Assembly: GCA_014218235.1 (NCBI GenBank)
Contig: CM024759.1
Location: 78,451,079 to 78,515,078, forward strand
Length of the DNA: 64,000 nucleotides
DNA from: Colocasia esculenta
Taxonomy: Eukaryota; Streptophyta; Magnoliopsida; Alismatales; Araceae
Direction of reading: 5' to 3'
Part shown: piece by piece, positions 20,644-34,200 of the stretch
How the letters are laid out: the number at the start of each line of letters is the position of its first letter
How positions within the stretch are numbered: the first letter of the stretch is position 1
The notes under the pieces: model-generated
What the model saw: the letters and a program-made list of their open reading frames with translations, nothing else
The model's database searches: none
Told to the model about the DNA's origin: nothing
Position numbers and translations under genes: made by a program

Positions 20644-21516
20644 GACTGAAGAGGGGATATTTATTTAATAAATTCATCTCTTATTTAACATTAATTTCAT
20701 TAGTGTTGCCATCGGTCAGTTGCCCTGTGTGGGCATCAAAAGTTGCCAAAGCAAACGGGAAGGTGGACAACTGCATGGGCGCCTGCCACCCATGAGTCTG
20801 AAGGACTCTTTTTCTCCTCCATGCACATGGAACCAAAGGAGGACTCTTCTTCTTCCTCTCCCATAAGCATGTAATTAGATTTTTCCTCTTTTTGGTGTGC
20901 ACCCTGCGCAAATCTCTCTCTCTCAAGGGTTAGACTTCTCACACAGGACATCACCATCGGATTCCGAAGGCGTTTGGAGTGAGGAAGCAACGAAGAAGAC
21001 TCTTGTAGCCTTCTTCTCGATCCTACGAGTTTCCGCAACAGCGAAGTACACACCCCGATCAAGATCGAAAATTGGTATCATAGCCTTAACGTTCCTCTCT
21101 CCACGATGTCGTCGGATGATCTACATGCACAAGAACTTGCTGCAATGGTTGAACCGACGGAGATCTCCACGGACAATGATGGGAACAGTGTGGTTGGTAG
21201 CGACCCGTCACCCACGCAAGAGTCTATGGCGTCAGTTAGATTTCGGCGACTAATGACTGCGAGGGACTACGTGATAGCATTGCACGCCTCTCCTTCACCA
21301 CGTCCGGGCAATGTTTCTTCGCCACACCCACACATGCAGATGAGTGACGGAATGTCCCCGCCACTCTCATGCATGCAAGCAGTCCGCAGTCGTACAGACG
21401 ATGCTGCTCGCGGGAGTGCACAGCAAGCGGTTCGCGGACGAGGCAGAGGCGCGGTTCGCGTATCTACAAGCGACGCAGAAGAAGGCCATGCAGACCGCGT
21501 AGACTGGAGCCATGTA

Positions 21517-21660
21517 GGCCGAGCGGCCCGCGTCCATGCAGACGGGCGAACCGTCCGTGGCCATGCAGGCCTCGCGGCCTGCATCCACGCGGACGGGCGC
21601 GCCGTCTGTGGCCATGCAGGCCGCCCGGTCTGCGTCAACGCGGGCGGATGCACCGGCACG
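21517..21660 (+). repeat. 51-bp tandem repeat encoding 17-residue units
   Basis: Units start at 21517 and 21568, with a partial unit at 21619. Each is 51 bp (17 codons) and keeps the frame of the ORF opened at 21106. The pattern is G-x-x-A-x-x-x-H-A-D-G-R-x-V-x-G-H-A. GC-rich with many CpGs, unlike the surrounding AT-rich DNA. Confidence 0.7.
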
Positions 21661-24600
21661 GAGGGGCTCGCGGCCAGGCAGACTAACGTGGAGGCCTTGA
21701 CTACGGCCGCGTGGTCCACAGCTAGGCGGGCCAGAGGGGCTGGCGCGGAGGTCGCACGGTCCACGGCCATGTGAGCCAGCGCGGAGGCGACGTCTGCAGC
21801 CATGCAGATCGCGGTGGCGTCCACGGCCCAGGCATGCGTAGAGACATCCACAGCCTAGGCAGACGCGCAGGTGTGCGCGAGAGTGGTCCCACACATGCAG
21901 GCGTGGCGGTTCCCGAGAATGAATGTGTGGCGCTTCACGAGCATGTTGGCTTGGCTGAACGTGGGGGTACTGGCGGACAAGGGCACATGGGTACTGGTCC
22001 ACCCATGCATGTCCTTCTTGCAGGCCAACTTCATGGTGTCCGACATAGTGTACCCAGACGCACCTTTCTGGTGGAACATGCCCACATGCGAGCGTCGGCC
22101 CGTCGGCGTCGTGATCTTGACCGCCTTGCAAGATGTCGCACTAATGTGGTGTTGCCGAGCGGACCCCGTGGTCGAGCTCAACTTAGCCGCATGATTGGAC
22201 GTGGACCGGCAGGGAATGGCTCCAAAATATTATCCTTAGGGTTTAAAAATATAGACTAAATTTTTAATAGCAATTTAGAGTACTCTAAAATACAAACTTT
22301 GCCTCCAAACTAGAAATTTGGGCTCCAAACTAGTGACTTTAGATCTCATCCTCAGTCGCCTTACCGGTTGTTGTAGTCAATCGCTAGTCGCTGTCACCGA
22401 TCACCGTTAAGTTGGTCATTGCCGCCAACCCCTGCTATCTATGGTTCCCTCTATCTGCTTGCTCATCATGTGACAACCAATGTGACGCCATGTTATGTAA
22501 CATCCTGGGTTTTGGTTGCCTTGGAGTTGTTCTTGGGATCGCGATGGATCGGGGTGTCACGTTTTGAACGCGACGAGATCCGTGTAGCCTTCTGGTTGAG
22601 AAGGCGACGACCACTGTGTCACGTTCTTGTCCTCTGTGGCTGGTGCGCCACGTGTCCGCGCTCATGTGTGTGAAGGCGACGTGCCAATTGTCGTGTTCAC
22701 ATGAGACACATACATATGTGACACGTGGTCTGGAGGTGGTTTGCCTGTCAGAAAACTTGTCGGAACTTTTGAGAAGGCGATAAGGTGCATGTTGGGTTCT
22801 GGTGAGAATGCGACGCTCTTCTTGTCGCGACCTTAGTCCCGAGGCCTTAAGGCATGCAGTCACCTCTTTCTTCTTCTTTCTTCCTCTTCCTCCTTCCTTC
22901 TTCCCCTCTCTGTGGTGGGGGAGCTTCCCTCCTTCTTAGGTTTTGGGCTTGGTGGAGGTGCCGGCGTGCTCGTGGCAGAGCGATGGAGCGGCGTGGAGTG
23001 AGGAGGAGGCGGCCAATCCGACGTGAATGGCCCCAACGGGTCTGGCTCGTCATTTCTCAATATGGATCTCTTGATCTCTTTCTTATTAGTGTGGATGGAG
23101 CTTATTTTGGGCTATCCTCCCTGTGCTCGAGGCTTACTTGTGGTTTTACACGGGAGAATGCTTGCCGGTGGTGCTCCCTCTTGTGTGGTTTAGTTCCTTG
23201 TGGTTTGTGGCCGAGGAGAGGTGGTGTTTGTGCCCCTCGAGCCTTTTTACTGTGGGTTTGTGTGTGGGCTCTCTTCCTCTCATCTTCTTTTGTAGCTTTG
23301 TAGCATGGGGGACGGTGGGATGGCCTCCATTCTTGGTTTGGGGCTTCTGTCTGAGGTCGTGACAGGTTAGCTGTCGCGACACTAGAGAAGGCGATGCGGA
23401 ACCTATCGCGTTCTAGTGGCGACAGGATGGCCGTCGTGTTCCCCTTTACCCCTCTGTTTCCTTGTTTTCGGTCTCGGTGGGGGTGGCTCGTGTCTAAGTT
23501 GGTTAGAGAGAGGTCTCCCCAACTTGGCACGAGGCTAGTCTCCCAGTTGGTTGTTTGGTTCCTTTGGGTGTGGGGCTTGGGGTGTTCTGCCCTAAGGGTC
23601 CTATCTTCAGATGAGGAACGCAACGAGTCGATACGTTGCATTATGAATCTGAAGGTGATACCCTCCTTGTCGCGTTCTGGTCGCGACAGGGTTCTTGTAG
23701 CGTTCCTATTGCCGTCTGGTTCCTCGTTTTCGGGCTTCGCGAGGGTGGTCTGTGTCTAAGTTGGTTAGAAGTTGTGGTTTCCTCAACTTAGGCACATGAA
23801 TGGTCTATTGTGTGTGTTGCCCTTGCCGGGTTTGGGGTTGTGAACCTTAGGGCTGTGTTCCCAAGGGCTTCGCCTTCAGATGGTGAACGCGACAGGTCGA
23901 TACGTCACGTTCTCATCTGAAGGCGACACCCTGGCTGTCGCGTTCTGGTTCTGATCGCGACAGGCCTTTGGTCGCCTTCTAGCTGTTGTGCTGTTGTGCA
24001 GCCTTTTTCGTTTTTCCATGTTCCAGGCTGAGGTGTGTGTGCCTGTGTTGGCCGACGGCCTTCTTGGGGGTTCCGGGAGGGGTGCCGTGCCTGCCTGTGC
24101 CTGCTGGGCTTATCTTGGTTACGAGCCAGCTGTGTCATTTGCTTGTTGTGGTTGCCCCGCCTGTTCCCAGTTTCGCCCGGTGCTCGACACTTGAGGGCTT
24201 GTCCGTTTAGAGGTTTCACTGTTACCTGGACCCCCAGTCCCCGCGCCCATTGAGGGAGTTCTCTAGGCGGCGGGCGAGCTCGAGTTACAGACTCTGGTAG
24301 TAGAGGGGAAAACGGTGGGGGACAGCGGCGTAGTGTCATTTGTAGAGCTCTCTTAGCTGAGTCTGGGACGCCGAGGTGGTTTGGTTGTTCTTCCGGCGCA
24401 GATCAATTAGTCCTTCTCACTGCCTCTCTCAGCGTTGGTTCCGGAGCCACGTCACGGTGTCAGGCGTGGGGCCACAGCTGGCTGGGCTGCGGTTGTTTGT
24501 GTGTGGTGTTCTCTGTGGTGCTATCCTCACTCTTTCGGGGAGGTTGTAGGCAGGAGTCTGTGGCTGGCGAGCAGAGGAGTGGCCGGTGTGTCCTCCTCTT

Positions 24601-25374
24601 AGCTGCCAGTGGCGGTGGCTTGGTTGCTATTATTGTGACGACGTTTCCTTTACGGTGTTTCCAAGTGTGTTCTCGTTGCCCTAGCCTGCACGGTGGTTGT
24701 AGCCTAGCCGTGTCTAGTTTCTGTGGGTGATGTCGGTCTGGCCTCATTGGTCGTGCTTGGTGGTTTCCGCACTACGTGTTTCTCTGGGTGCCCTGTGCAG
24801 GCACCCTACTGCTGTTCCGTAGTCTATTCCTTGGTGCCAGTCTGTGTGGCACCGGCGTGTGTGTTTCCCTGATCTCGTGGCGTGTCCGGGGTCCAGGGTG
24901 GTTCTACTTGTGGGCCCTCAACCTTGTGGAGGTCTGTGGTGGCCGTGTTTGTGGTGAGATGTTCTTCTCACGTGGCTGCTCGCTGTCGTTCTTGTTGACA
25001 CCTATCTGCGTACCTTCCTGACCTCATGGAGGTCTGGGATGGCTGTGCTTGCGTGGTGAGACTCGGATCTCACGTGGTTGCTTTGGTGTTTTGTGAACTC
25101 TTTGTCTCAGCGGGTGCATGCCAAAGGTTGCTTCCGCAAGATTTCTGACTCCGCTGTTTCAGTAGATGTCGTGTTTGGCCGACCTGGTTGTTGGTCGTGG
25201 CGTTACTCTATTCCGTTGTTTTGTAGTACTCTGCAGTAGGTGCTTCTCGCTTTACTGCTTTCTAGAGTAGTTTGCTTCCGCGTTCTTTGGAGTTCATGCT
25301 GCTCTGGCTAGTAAGGGACTGGTTATCCCTACTGGGGATCTTGTTCGCGATGTTGGCCCTTTTGGTACGGCAGC

Positions 25375-26280
25375 AAGCTAACCTAGAGGGGGGGTGAATA
25401 GGTTTTTTTGAAATCTAAAATAGAAACTTAAACACAGAAATCAACACTTGAAGGTTTAGTTAGTTTAGTGTGATAAAGAGAGTAGTGCGGAAGCAAATAA
25501 ACAATCACACAAAAGACACAAGGAGTTTATCCTGGTTCGGCCCTTCCCACATGGAAGTCCTACGTCCAGTCCCCAAGCAACTTCTTGGGATTTCACTAAC
25601 CAAGGGTACAGTCCCTCTTAAGGACACTACAACACCCAGCACCCCAGCTGGTCTTCTTCTCTTTCCCAGGAAAGAAGGCAGCCCACTTCTCTTACAGGTA
25701 AAGAAGCCAACCTCCTGGTACAAACCCCAGTGCGGTTCTACTAGACACAAACCCCTAGCTAGGTTCTACACTGTATACAGTCCTACAGCTGGACAGAAGT
25801 CTTTCTTAGAAAAGAAAGAACAAAGCTGAGAGTTGGAACAAATAAAAACCAACTAAAAGAACTCTCAGCAAAAGACTCTCTCCCCTAGATTACAAGATGC
25901 ACAGAGAGAGAGAGAGAAGAGAGGAGAAGGAGCTTGAATGCTTCAGTGCTTCAGATGCTTGAACACTTCTTCTTGGGCTCAGGCTCTTTCTCTCTTTTCT
26001 TTGAGTGTATTTGGAGTTCAGGTTCCTCACTGGTTGTACACTCATTCAAAAGATCTTCAGGAAAAGCTCTATTCTTCTTCAGCCTTGCTTCATCTTTTAT
26101 ATGAGCAATTTGAATAAATCCGTTGGAGTTCTAGCCGTTGCTCATCTTCTCTTTCTTCTGATAATTGTGTTCTACGAGGTCTGCAAGCATAGAAAAAAGT
26201 GTTTAGATAAAAGAGTGTTTCTGTCAAAAGGTTCATACCTTTATGTTTCCTGATGCCACCCAGAAGTGGTAAGTAATCTC
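25375..26280. repeat. copia (SIRE/Maximus-like) LTR-type segment
   Basis: The block from CCTAGAGGGGGGGTGAATAGG through 'tttatcctggttcggcc' and 'cctacgtccagtcc' matches a sequence style common in long copia LTRs of plants. I recognise it from general experience, not from a search. The ends are not delimited, and it may be nested in the 5.3-kb unit or be part of it. Confidence 0.45.
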
Positions 26281-26479
26281 TCTTTTGTTGGCAGGAGAGA
26301 AGAGATCTAGAAAGATAAGCAAAAAGATCTCCTGTCAGAAAGATAGAGGATTACGCAAATCAAGAATATTGACTTTTTCACTAGATGCCAAAAGGCACTT
26401 TGAAATATAAAGGAAATCTATGTTTTTACAAAGAAATCCATGTTTTACAAAGGAATCGATGTTTCACTTATCAAATCCT

Positions 26480-27110
26480 TATGAGAGTTACAAAGGAATC
26501 CTTATGAGAAGTCTGTGTGGGTTACAAAGGAATCCTTATGAGAAGTCTGTGTGAGTTACAAAGGAATCCTTATGAGAAGTCTGTGTGAGTTACAAAGGAA
26601 TCCTTATGAGAAGTCTGTGTAAGTTACAAAGGAATCGTTATGAGAAGTCTGTGTGAGTTACAAAGGAATCCTTATGAGAAGTCTGTGTGAGTTACAAAGG
26701 AATCCTTATGAGAAGTCTGTGTGAGTTACAAAGGAATCCTTATGAGAAGTCTGTGTAAGTTACAAAGGAATTATTATGAGAAGTCTGTGTGAGTTACAAA
26801 GGAATCCTTATGAGTTACAAAGGAGTCTGTGTGAGTACAAAGGAATCTTTATGAGTTACAAAGGAGTCTGTGTGAGTACAAATGAATCCTTATGAGTTAC
26901 AAAGGAGTCTGTGTGAGTTACAAAGGAATCCTTATGAGTTACAAAGGAGTCTGTGTGAGTACAAAGGAATCCTTATGAGTTACAAAGGAGTCTGTGTGAG
27001 TTACAAAAGAATCCTTATGAGTTACAAAGGAGTCTGTGTGAGTACAAAGGAATCCTTATGAGTTACAAAGGAGTCTGTGTGAGTTACAAAGGAATCCTTA
27101 TGAGAGCAAA
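26480..27110 (+). repeat. two-phase tandem array (34-bp, then 41-42-bp units)
   Basis: From about 26480 to 26815 the unit is 34 bp (GAGAAGTCTGTGTGAGTTAC, then AAAGGAATCCTTAT). From about 26815 to 27110 the period becomes 41-42 bp (GAGTTACAAAGGAGTCTG, TGTGAGTACAAAGGAATCC, TTAT), made from the same words in a new order. Copies differ by few bases, so the expansion is recent. Confidence 0.9.
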
Positions 27111-27776
27111 TCGATGTGGCACTTTGAACTGAAATCGATATATATTGAATGGACATCGATTTATGTGTTTAGTGCAAATCATTACGGTAATAATGTCATA
27201 AATTTATATTTATTAGAAAATCATGATATTTAATTTATAATTAGAAAAATCATGGTATTAAATATATTTAATATTCAATTAATCACATAAATTTATATTT
27301 ATTAAGAAAAATATGATATTAAATATTTTTAATAATAATTAATTGAACATAAATTTTGTTATCACCAAAATAAAAGGGTAAAATATAAGAGTGGTTCAAC
27401 ACGCGAGGCCTACTCTCTTCAGGTAGGGACTCGCTATCGCATGAGTTCGTTGCCGGACGGTTGTGGTGGCAGTTTATTACACCGTGCGTTGCCAGCAGTG
27501 TGAGTTGTGAGCGTGAGAGCTCTTGTACTGTGTGAGTTGAGAGTTGCCTTTTTGCAAGTCCTCAGGATATGCCGCTTAAGGATTGCACTTTCCTTTATAT
27601 ACCTGTACTTTTATTTGGGACATGTTGTACATAATTTATTTATTAATGTACGAACTTCTTGTTATAGTTACTCACTGGATTAAATTCTAACCCTTCCAGG
27701 TCTTCAGATCCGTGGGTGGCGGCATGGCCTTCGGGGTCTTTGGCGGGGGTCCGAGAAGTCGGGTCGTTACATGTTA

Positions 27777-28231
27777 AGTGCCACGTGAACTGACATCCTA
27801 ATCTAAATGTAATTATCATATTATAAATGCAGTAAATCTTCCTCTAAAAATTATCAAGAACCATGGGGGTACTCCTCTTGTTACTAACGCTAGCAAACAC
27901 AATCCTGAGGCGAAACAACAATTTTAAAATTTAGAGCCAAATAGTTGCAGTACATTCCAACATGCAATCTTGATCTTGCATTACTTCACAAAGGTTTCAC
28001 AATGAACACCGACATATAAACTGGCTCAAGAACGTATGCACTGAAGTACACAACCCACCAACTAGAATTTTCTTTGATGTTTGGGAAGTACATATGTATT
28101 TCTAAAGGTCAAATCAGGAGTAAAGAGTCACCAAAAAGCCGAATACTTGGTTAAACAATTAGTGTGTGATGAAAACCCTGAGTTCTCTGAACATGCACTG
28201 TTTGTACAGTTAGAAGAGGAAAATTAATGGT
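27777..28231. other. downstream region of the kinesin gene
   Basis: No ORF. It should contain the kinesin 3' UTR and polyadenylation site (reading leftward from 28231). I cannot place the exact end. Confidence 0.5.
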
Positions 28232-31200
28232 TTATGCAATAGAAGACTTTCCACTTTTGCTGCCCTGGAATCTGCCCTTGAGCATCTGTGGTGCAAAGCT
28301 CAGCGGAAACATCTCCTTGAGGGTTTGGTCTGGTTCCAAGAAGCCAATGAGTGTCGCCACAACAGATGCACTCTCTTTGATCTGATCCATGTTTCTGGTG
28401 TCACTCCATAGTTGAGAAATCAGCTGCGTCTTCCTTTGCTTGGATTGAAGTGGGACTCCCCATTTACGGTAAAGATTCTCTCTTTCTTCTGCTGAGAGCC
28501 TCTTCTGCATCTGCCTACACAGCATCCTCCTCTCACGCCGGAGAGCCTTCATGCTGGCACAACCAACACAAAATATAACTATATATGATGTTTCAACGAA
28601 AAAGTTTGCACCATTGATGTAGAACGGTGGAAAACAACGTAAAACACAGAATGGAAAGAGCAGTACTGCATACTCTATTCATGCCAGGTGGTAGAGGAAG
28701 TAAGGCTGTACCTTGAAGCTAATGTAAGGTCGCAGCCATGTCCAACTACTAATGGTTTATCAGAACTTCCTTGAGAAAAAACTCGCCTTAGAAAGGAAAG
28801 CCTCCTCAGTTCTACTTCCATGTGTATAGAGTCCGCCGGGTCACCTTTAAAGAGAAGAAAGAAGTAGGTCCTATGGACCAAAGAAACATGGCAGACATGC
28901 CAAAGTGCAACTATTTCACGTTGCTGCCTCTCAAATTCTGCTGACGAATGCTGAGATTCTTCTGAATTGTTTGTCACATCTGGGCCTATTTTGTCCAAGG
29001 ATTTATCGATCTTACTACCATCCATACCTTTCTGATCGACAACCTGAAACCAGTCAAAATTTTAGTGGACGCAAATTCTAAGATTGTCTCAGCAGTCTGA
29101 CAGACCATTTCACATTGGCCACACGAGAGTTGAGTCAGCATTTTGAAGTGAATCAAATACAGGGGGAAAGTGCTTATAGAACCAAGTGATGTTGGTGTTT
29201 AAAATTTCTGCTAAAAAAATGCTTCAGAAGCTCCTCTTTTTTCCTGGTCAGATGTTGTGAGAGTTCGAAATTTGTCAACGTCAGTCCCAATTCTATGTCT
29301 AAATTAAGTCCTTTTTGTAAAAATATGTATGTTGTGTTTCTCTTTTCTCAGTCATCCTTCGAAGATTAACATGAGGATGACTGTGATGCATTTCTTCTTT
29401 GCTCATTTGAATGTTTGAAGAATTAATTATGAGGGTACCCTAAATACAGATACAAACATAAATTTATATTAGTACATAGTATGAAGTGAACACATAGGGT
29501 TTAATGGTACCTGGCTGTCTTTTGGCTGCTCTTGAAGCTGAGTTGCCGCCATTTCCTTCGACTCCCCAGCAAATGTGCAGATGTGGGCAACGTCCTCTTC
29601 TGATTCAAATTTGACTGTCTCAGGTTTAAGTACATCGATTGATGGCTTTCCAGACATCCGAAGGCCATACTCCAAAGGTGCCTCCTTTTCTGCATTACAA
29701 TGTTTATCATGTTCAAGTACATCGATCGATAGCTCACCAGACATCTGAGGGCCATATTCTAAAGGTACTCCATTTTCTGCATTACAAATTGCTGAAGAGA
29801 TATCTTTCTGAAATCCTTCAGCCTGTTCTCCTGCAAAGGATGCTTCCAAGAAGCAGTTAAGTATTATCTTCTCATTTTCTGCTTCAAGAAACCAAGTAGA
29901 AGTTGGCTTGTTCATGAGAGACGCCTTGCAACTTCTACTCTTTGCTAAGCACAGGCTTTTGGAATTGGATAACAGTTTCATTGAAGGCCATGGCAATGGA
30001 TCATGGGGAAATGGTTTCAGAAAGTGTTCGATGATTTTTCTCACGTCCCTGTCACTCTCGCCTTTAAGTTTTGTTACTGTCTCTTGGCCCTCAAAGTCAT
30101 TGACATATGTAGTTAAGGGCAGCAAGTCGTCACTTTCTTCAGTTAATAAGCAGTGGATCCTCTCATTTCTACTTGCACTTGACTCATCTATCTCAATACA
30201 TCGAACTTCCTTGCAAAGGTCCTTCATGTCTAAACAATCATCATCCACAGTAGTGAACTCTTCATCATCTTTATTAAGAGCTGAGCCATCAGGGCATGGG
30301 TTGCTTATTGAATCTTCTGTTGAGGCAGCGTCGACATGCTCATTTGGTTTCTCTATGACCTCTTGGTAACCATGATCATTACAATTAGCATTAATATCAT
30401 TGCAGGACTTGTGATGAGATACATGGTCAGTCTCAATGAACTCAAAATCAGGCACAATTGGTGGATCATATAGAGAAGTCAAGTTTTCTTCACAAATACC
30501 GAGCACATATGATGTGGGAGGCTGAACTAAACCATCCTGAATTAAAGAAGCAAGACAAAAAACATTAGCCAGAGTAAATGGACATCCTTAATATATAGTA
30601 TTTTGGTCCAAAGGGTAAATATACCTCGAGTTCTGTTATTACTTCTTCATCATCTCCCGCCGCTCTCTTCAGATCTTCAATCCGTGATTGAGCAAGGTCA
30701 CGTTGTTGCGTCAATTCTACTATCTCCATCTCCATCTACATAATGAAGTCTCGTACAGTCACTAAGAACACATTGATATCTAATGTGTCACACAATTTAT
30801 GAAGCAACCAATAACTTGTTGTAAGAAAAAAAAATCTTGTTCAACGTAATTAAGTGACATATATATGAAGCCAATGAACGATATTAAGGTTGACATGAGG
30901 CAAGAATAATATAGGCATATATCTGAGGGTTTGCGTATAATATTGTTACTGACATATATGGGAGAATTAGAAAATAAATATATATATCAGCTGCTTCAAC
31001 ATTGGTATTTAATGTGCATGTAGAATTATACATTACCTTTTGAATCTGGGCATCCTTCTCCCTCAGCAATGCGTCAGCAGAAGAATTATTGGAATTTCGT
31101 CCTAAGCCTCTCAGTTCATTCTCCAATCTTGTCAGTTCCTTTTGCAAATGCTTTACCAATGCCTTGTCAGACATGACAACATTAACTTGTGCACTGGTGG

Positions 31201-34200
31201 CCACTTCTTTTGCACAGCTTGCAAACAGGAGCGTGTTCCTGGATTGTTCAACATGGCTTCGAGCAGGACTCATTGTGCAGATAATTGCAGTCCTGGCATT
31301 ACCTCCCAAAGAATGTTGCAGTATCCGTGTCAATTTGGAATCTCGATAAGGGACGTGTCCTGTTCGCCCTTTGCTGCGTTTGAGTAGAAGTTTAAATTTG
31401 AATTACAAAACTGCTACTGAAATTATATATGGCAGATATATTGTGGTGAAATTTTATTAATGTACAAGTCCTCCTTGGAATCATAATATCACGAGTACGG
31501 CCCCTTCAGAAGAAAACTATGCCACACGATCACCCTTTAAGCATGTCAGTAGACTCGATCGGTACAAAGAAATATCAATCATCATATTTCTTTAAGATAT
31601 TTCTGTTTTCAAGAGGTATTTTTATGTAGATAAAATTTTAAGAGTTTTTTACATATTAGTCCTTACAAACTTAACTGATTGTAGATTAGTCCATCATTAT
31701 CATATTAATCCCTCAAAATTTTTAAAGATTTTAGAGGTTTTGAAGGGCTAATATGATAATAGTTAGATTTGAAAAATTAATCTGTAATTAGTTAAATTTG
31801 TAAAGACTAGTATGCAGCAAGGTAGATTTCGTGTAGAAGTTTCTTCTTTAAAAGGCTTAGAAACACTAGCTAGCAGCGAGAAAACTTGTAAAAAAAACAC
31901 TAAAAGCTACCATTTAACCCAGCTTCGACTGATTTTTCAAAGAGCCATAGTTATGGGATATAAACTTCCATTAATCCAGCATTGAAAGAAGTCAATTCAG
32001 TGTTCAACGTATAACCATGACTTATGAAGCTGAATAAAAAGGGATTAATTAATTGCTGACTAGGGATGAATATTCTTGGTGAGAATTGACAATTAATCAT
32101 CAGAAAGCAAGAAGGTTCCTTGTGCCATTCCAGAATGTACTGACCAGGGTAAAAAATTTATTTAAAGGCCATTTCCTTGGAAATCTCCATAATCACAATA
32201 TGAGGATTAATGAGTGGAGTGGACCGTCGTCGCAGGCTCTCATCATACGAACAGTAAGCACCCAAAAATGCAGTTTACATTTGTGATGTTCTCCTTTGGA
32301 CAGAAAAATAACATAGTAGTGAAACTTTAGCAGTTTCCTTGCTAAATTTGCCTTATCCAGCATTGTCCTACGCAGTGTTGCACGTTTAGGATACCTCATT
32401 CATATGATCACTGTGGTAGTGTACCCTTCTATGCCAATTGCCAACTATCTTGTCTTTAACAATTTCCAGCCTAGTTCTCCACTATCATTTGGTAAGAAGG
32501 ACAATTCATGATTCTTACCCCGTCATTCACTAACACATTTCATGATGTGTACGACGATATAGAAGTTCACCAATGACCTCCATAATTATGTGAAAATATG
32601 ACACCTATTCCCTTCATCTGCATCTTAGAGTGTACAAAGTGTCTGTTTAATCCTTGATGGCCCATCAGCAGATGAAATGTATAAAATAATATGTTTAGCA
32701 ACCCCTTTCCTAAATGATTGATGGACTGTGCAATCCCATGCCAGCTGAAAGAAGCTGGGTCTTGGTAAGTAGGCTTGATAAAGAAAATATGCTAAGAGGA
32801 AAATGGTCAGAAGCAAGAATAGTGTGCAAGGCAACCTTAGCTTCCGGATGACTGTCCCCAGAGTAAGCAAGCTGCGGTTTATGTGGCAGCCTTCTTTGAG
32901 CCTTGTGCCAGCAGACATTGTTTGAGAAGCACGCTCACTCCCTGCCAGATCAACAAAATTCTGTTCCCCAAAACGAAACCTTATTAAACCCTTTGATCTG
33001 TGTGTATGAGGATGTTAAAGATCAATCTGTTCTGAATGCAGCCTCCATACCACTGTGGCAGCTAGGCTACTTGAATTGTCCTTGCCCAAGAACTCACGAG
33101 CAGAACTTTCCACTGACTGCAGTTACGCATTAATTGTGAAAGAAAATTCTATGAACAAGCTTTTTTACAAAAAAAAAATTAGATGGTATGTTATATCTAC
33201 TTTAATCACAGAAGCGCACCAGTCTGAGGATTTGATGCGATCTGGAGCTTGTCTCGTTCAAGGAGGTTTCCCCTATCTGTCTTTGGGCTGTGGGACGGAA
33301 CAGATATAGCTAAGGATGCAGAGACATCATCGGATGAAAGAAAATTTCTGCAGACATCTATGTACCTTCACAGATGGCCAAAAGCTCTTTCATATGGTCC
33401 CAGTTCCTGAGTGTTTCCTCTGTAAGTTTCTCCACTGTAGTCCCTCTCTGAAGAGAAAATATCAAACCAAGCAAAGAATCTTAGAAAGGAATGTTCAAGC
33501 CTAGACAGTCCCTTTTCTCTGAAGAAAAAAATATCAAATAAGCAAAGAATCTTAGAAGGGAACGCTCAAAACTAAGATTTTTTTTTTCTTGTTCAACATG
33601 TGAACATCACAAGACCAGGAAAAACCTGGTCCTCATAGCTTGCAATGAGAAGAGGGGAAAAAAAAAAACATTCACTTACATCATGGTCATCAAGAAGCCT
33701 AAGTGGAGTACTGTCTGCACTAAGGAGATCCCTGACAGCTTCGTTGTATATCTCCATAGCTGAGAATTTCAATACAAATTCCCTCTCCTTGTGCTGAGGG
33801 CAAAAAGAAGATCTCATTAGATATGCAGACACCAAATGTTAACAAAAGATCCCGGAGTTTGAATTAAACACAAAGGTAAAGAATGTTGAGTAGAACTAGC
33901 ACAAATTAGCTCATTACCCTCTGTATATAATCATAGATATCAGCCATAGCATATTCTGTGATCCCAGTCATGGTGTAAGTCTTCCCACTGCTTGTTTGTC
34001 CATAGGCAAAGATGCTTGCTGATACAACAGGTTTCTTGATTAATTGCATCTCAACAGAGAAGTACTGCCCATAAAAAAGAAACAAAAATTTGAAAGAGGA
34101 GGAGAAAAAAATGGATCGCCCCACCATTTATGCCGCTGACAACCGACAGGGCGACGTATTTAGCCCCATCCTCGTACACTTGTTTTGTGGCGATGTCATA

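Larger units (their letters stand above)
20560..22260 (+). mobile_element. retroelement 5' remnant (LTR-like end, PBS, GC-rich leader)
   Basis: TGGTATCATAGCC at 21073-21085 is one base off the initiator-tRNA-Met primer-binding site used by many plant LTR elements. Sequence before it (about 20560-21068) would be an LTR. After it, ATG 21106 opens a 222-residue frame rich in Ala, Arg and Gly with no recognised domain. No reverse transcriptase, integrase or second LTR was found. It may be a non-autonomous element or a truncated one. Confidence 0.45.
22496..27771 (+). mobile_element. 5.3-kb TG...CA unit, probably a giant solo LTR, TSD TGTTA
   Basis: The unit starts TGTAACATCCTGGG and ends GGGTCGTTACA, with 6-bp inverted ends TGTAAC/GTTACA. 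It is bounded by perfect 5-bp direct repeats TGTTA (22491-22495 and 27772-27776). The start resembles the chromovirus LTRs at 48813 and 51622 (TGTAACG.CCCG). No gag-pol domain lies inside. It contains a GC-rich part with recurring GCGACAGG and GAAGGCGAC words (22.5-25.3 kb), a segment from about 25380 beginning CCTAGAGGGGGGGTGAATAGG that resembles a copia LTR and may be nested, a tandem array (26.48-27.11 kb) and AT-rich DNA. It could instead be a non-autonomous element of about 5 kb. Confidence 0.65.

Noticed and set aside
23102..24747. Several ORFs of 70-180 residues in the GC-rich stretch
   Set aside because: Compositions are biased (Cys/Val/Leu or Arg/Pro), with no motifs, no codon pattern and overlap on both strands. 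The stretch lies inside a TSD-bounded repeat.
26480..27110. CRISPR-like array
   Set aside because: The repeats are contiguous, spacers are not unique, and the genome is eukaryotic. It is a tandem minisatellite.
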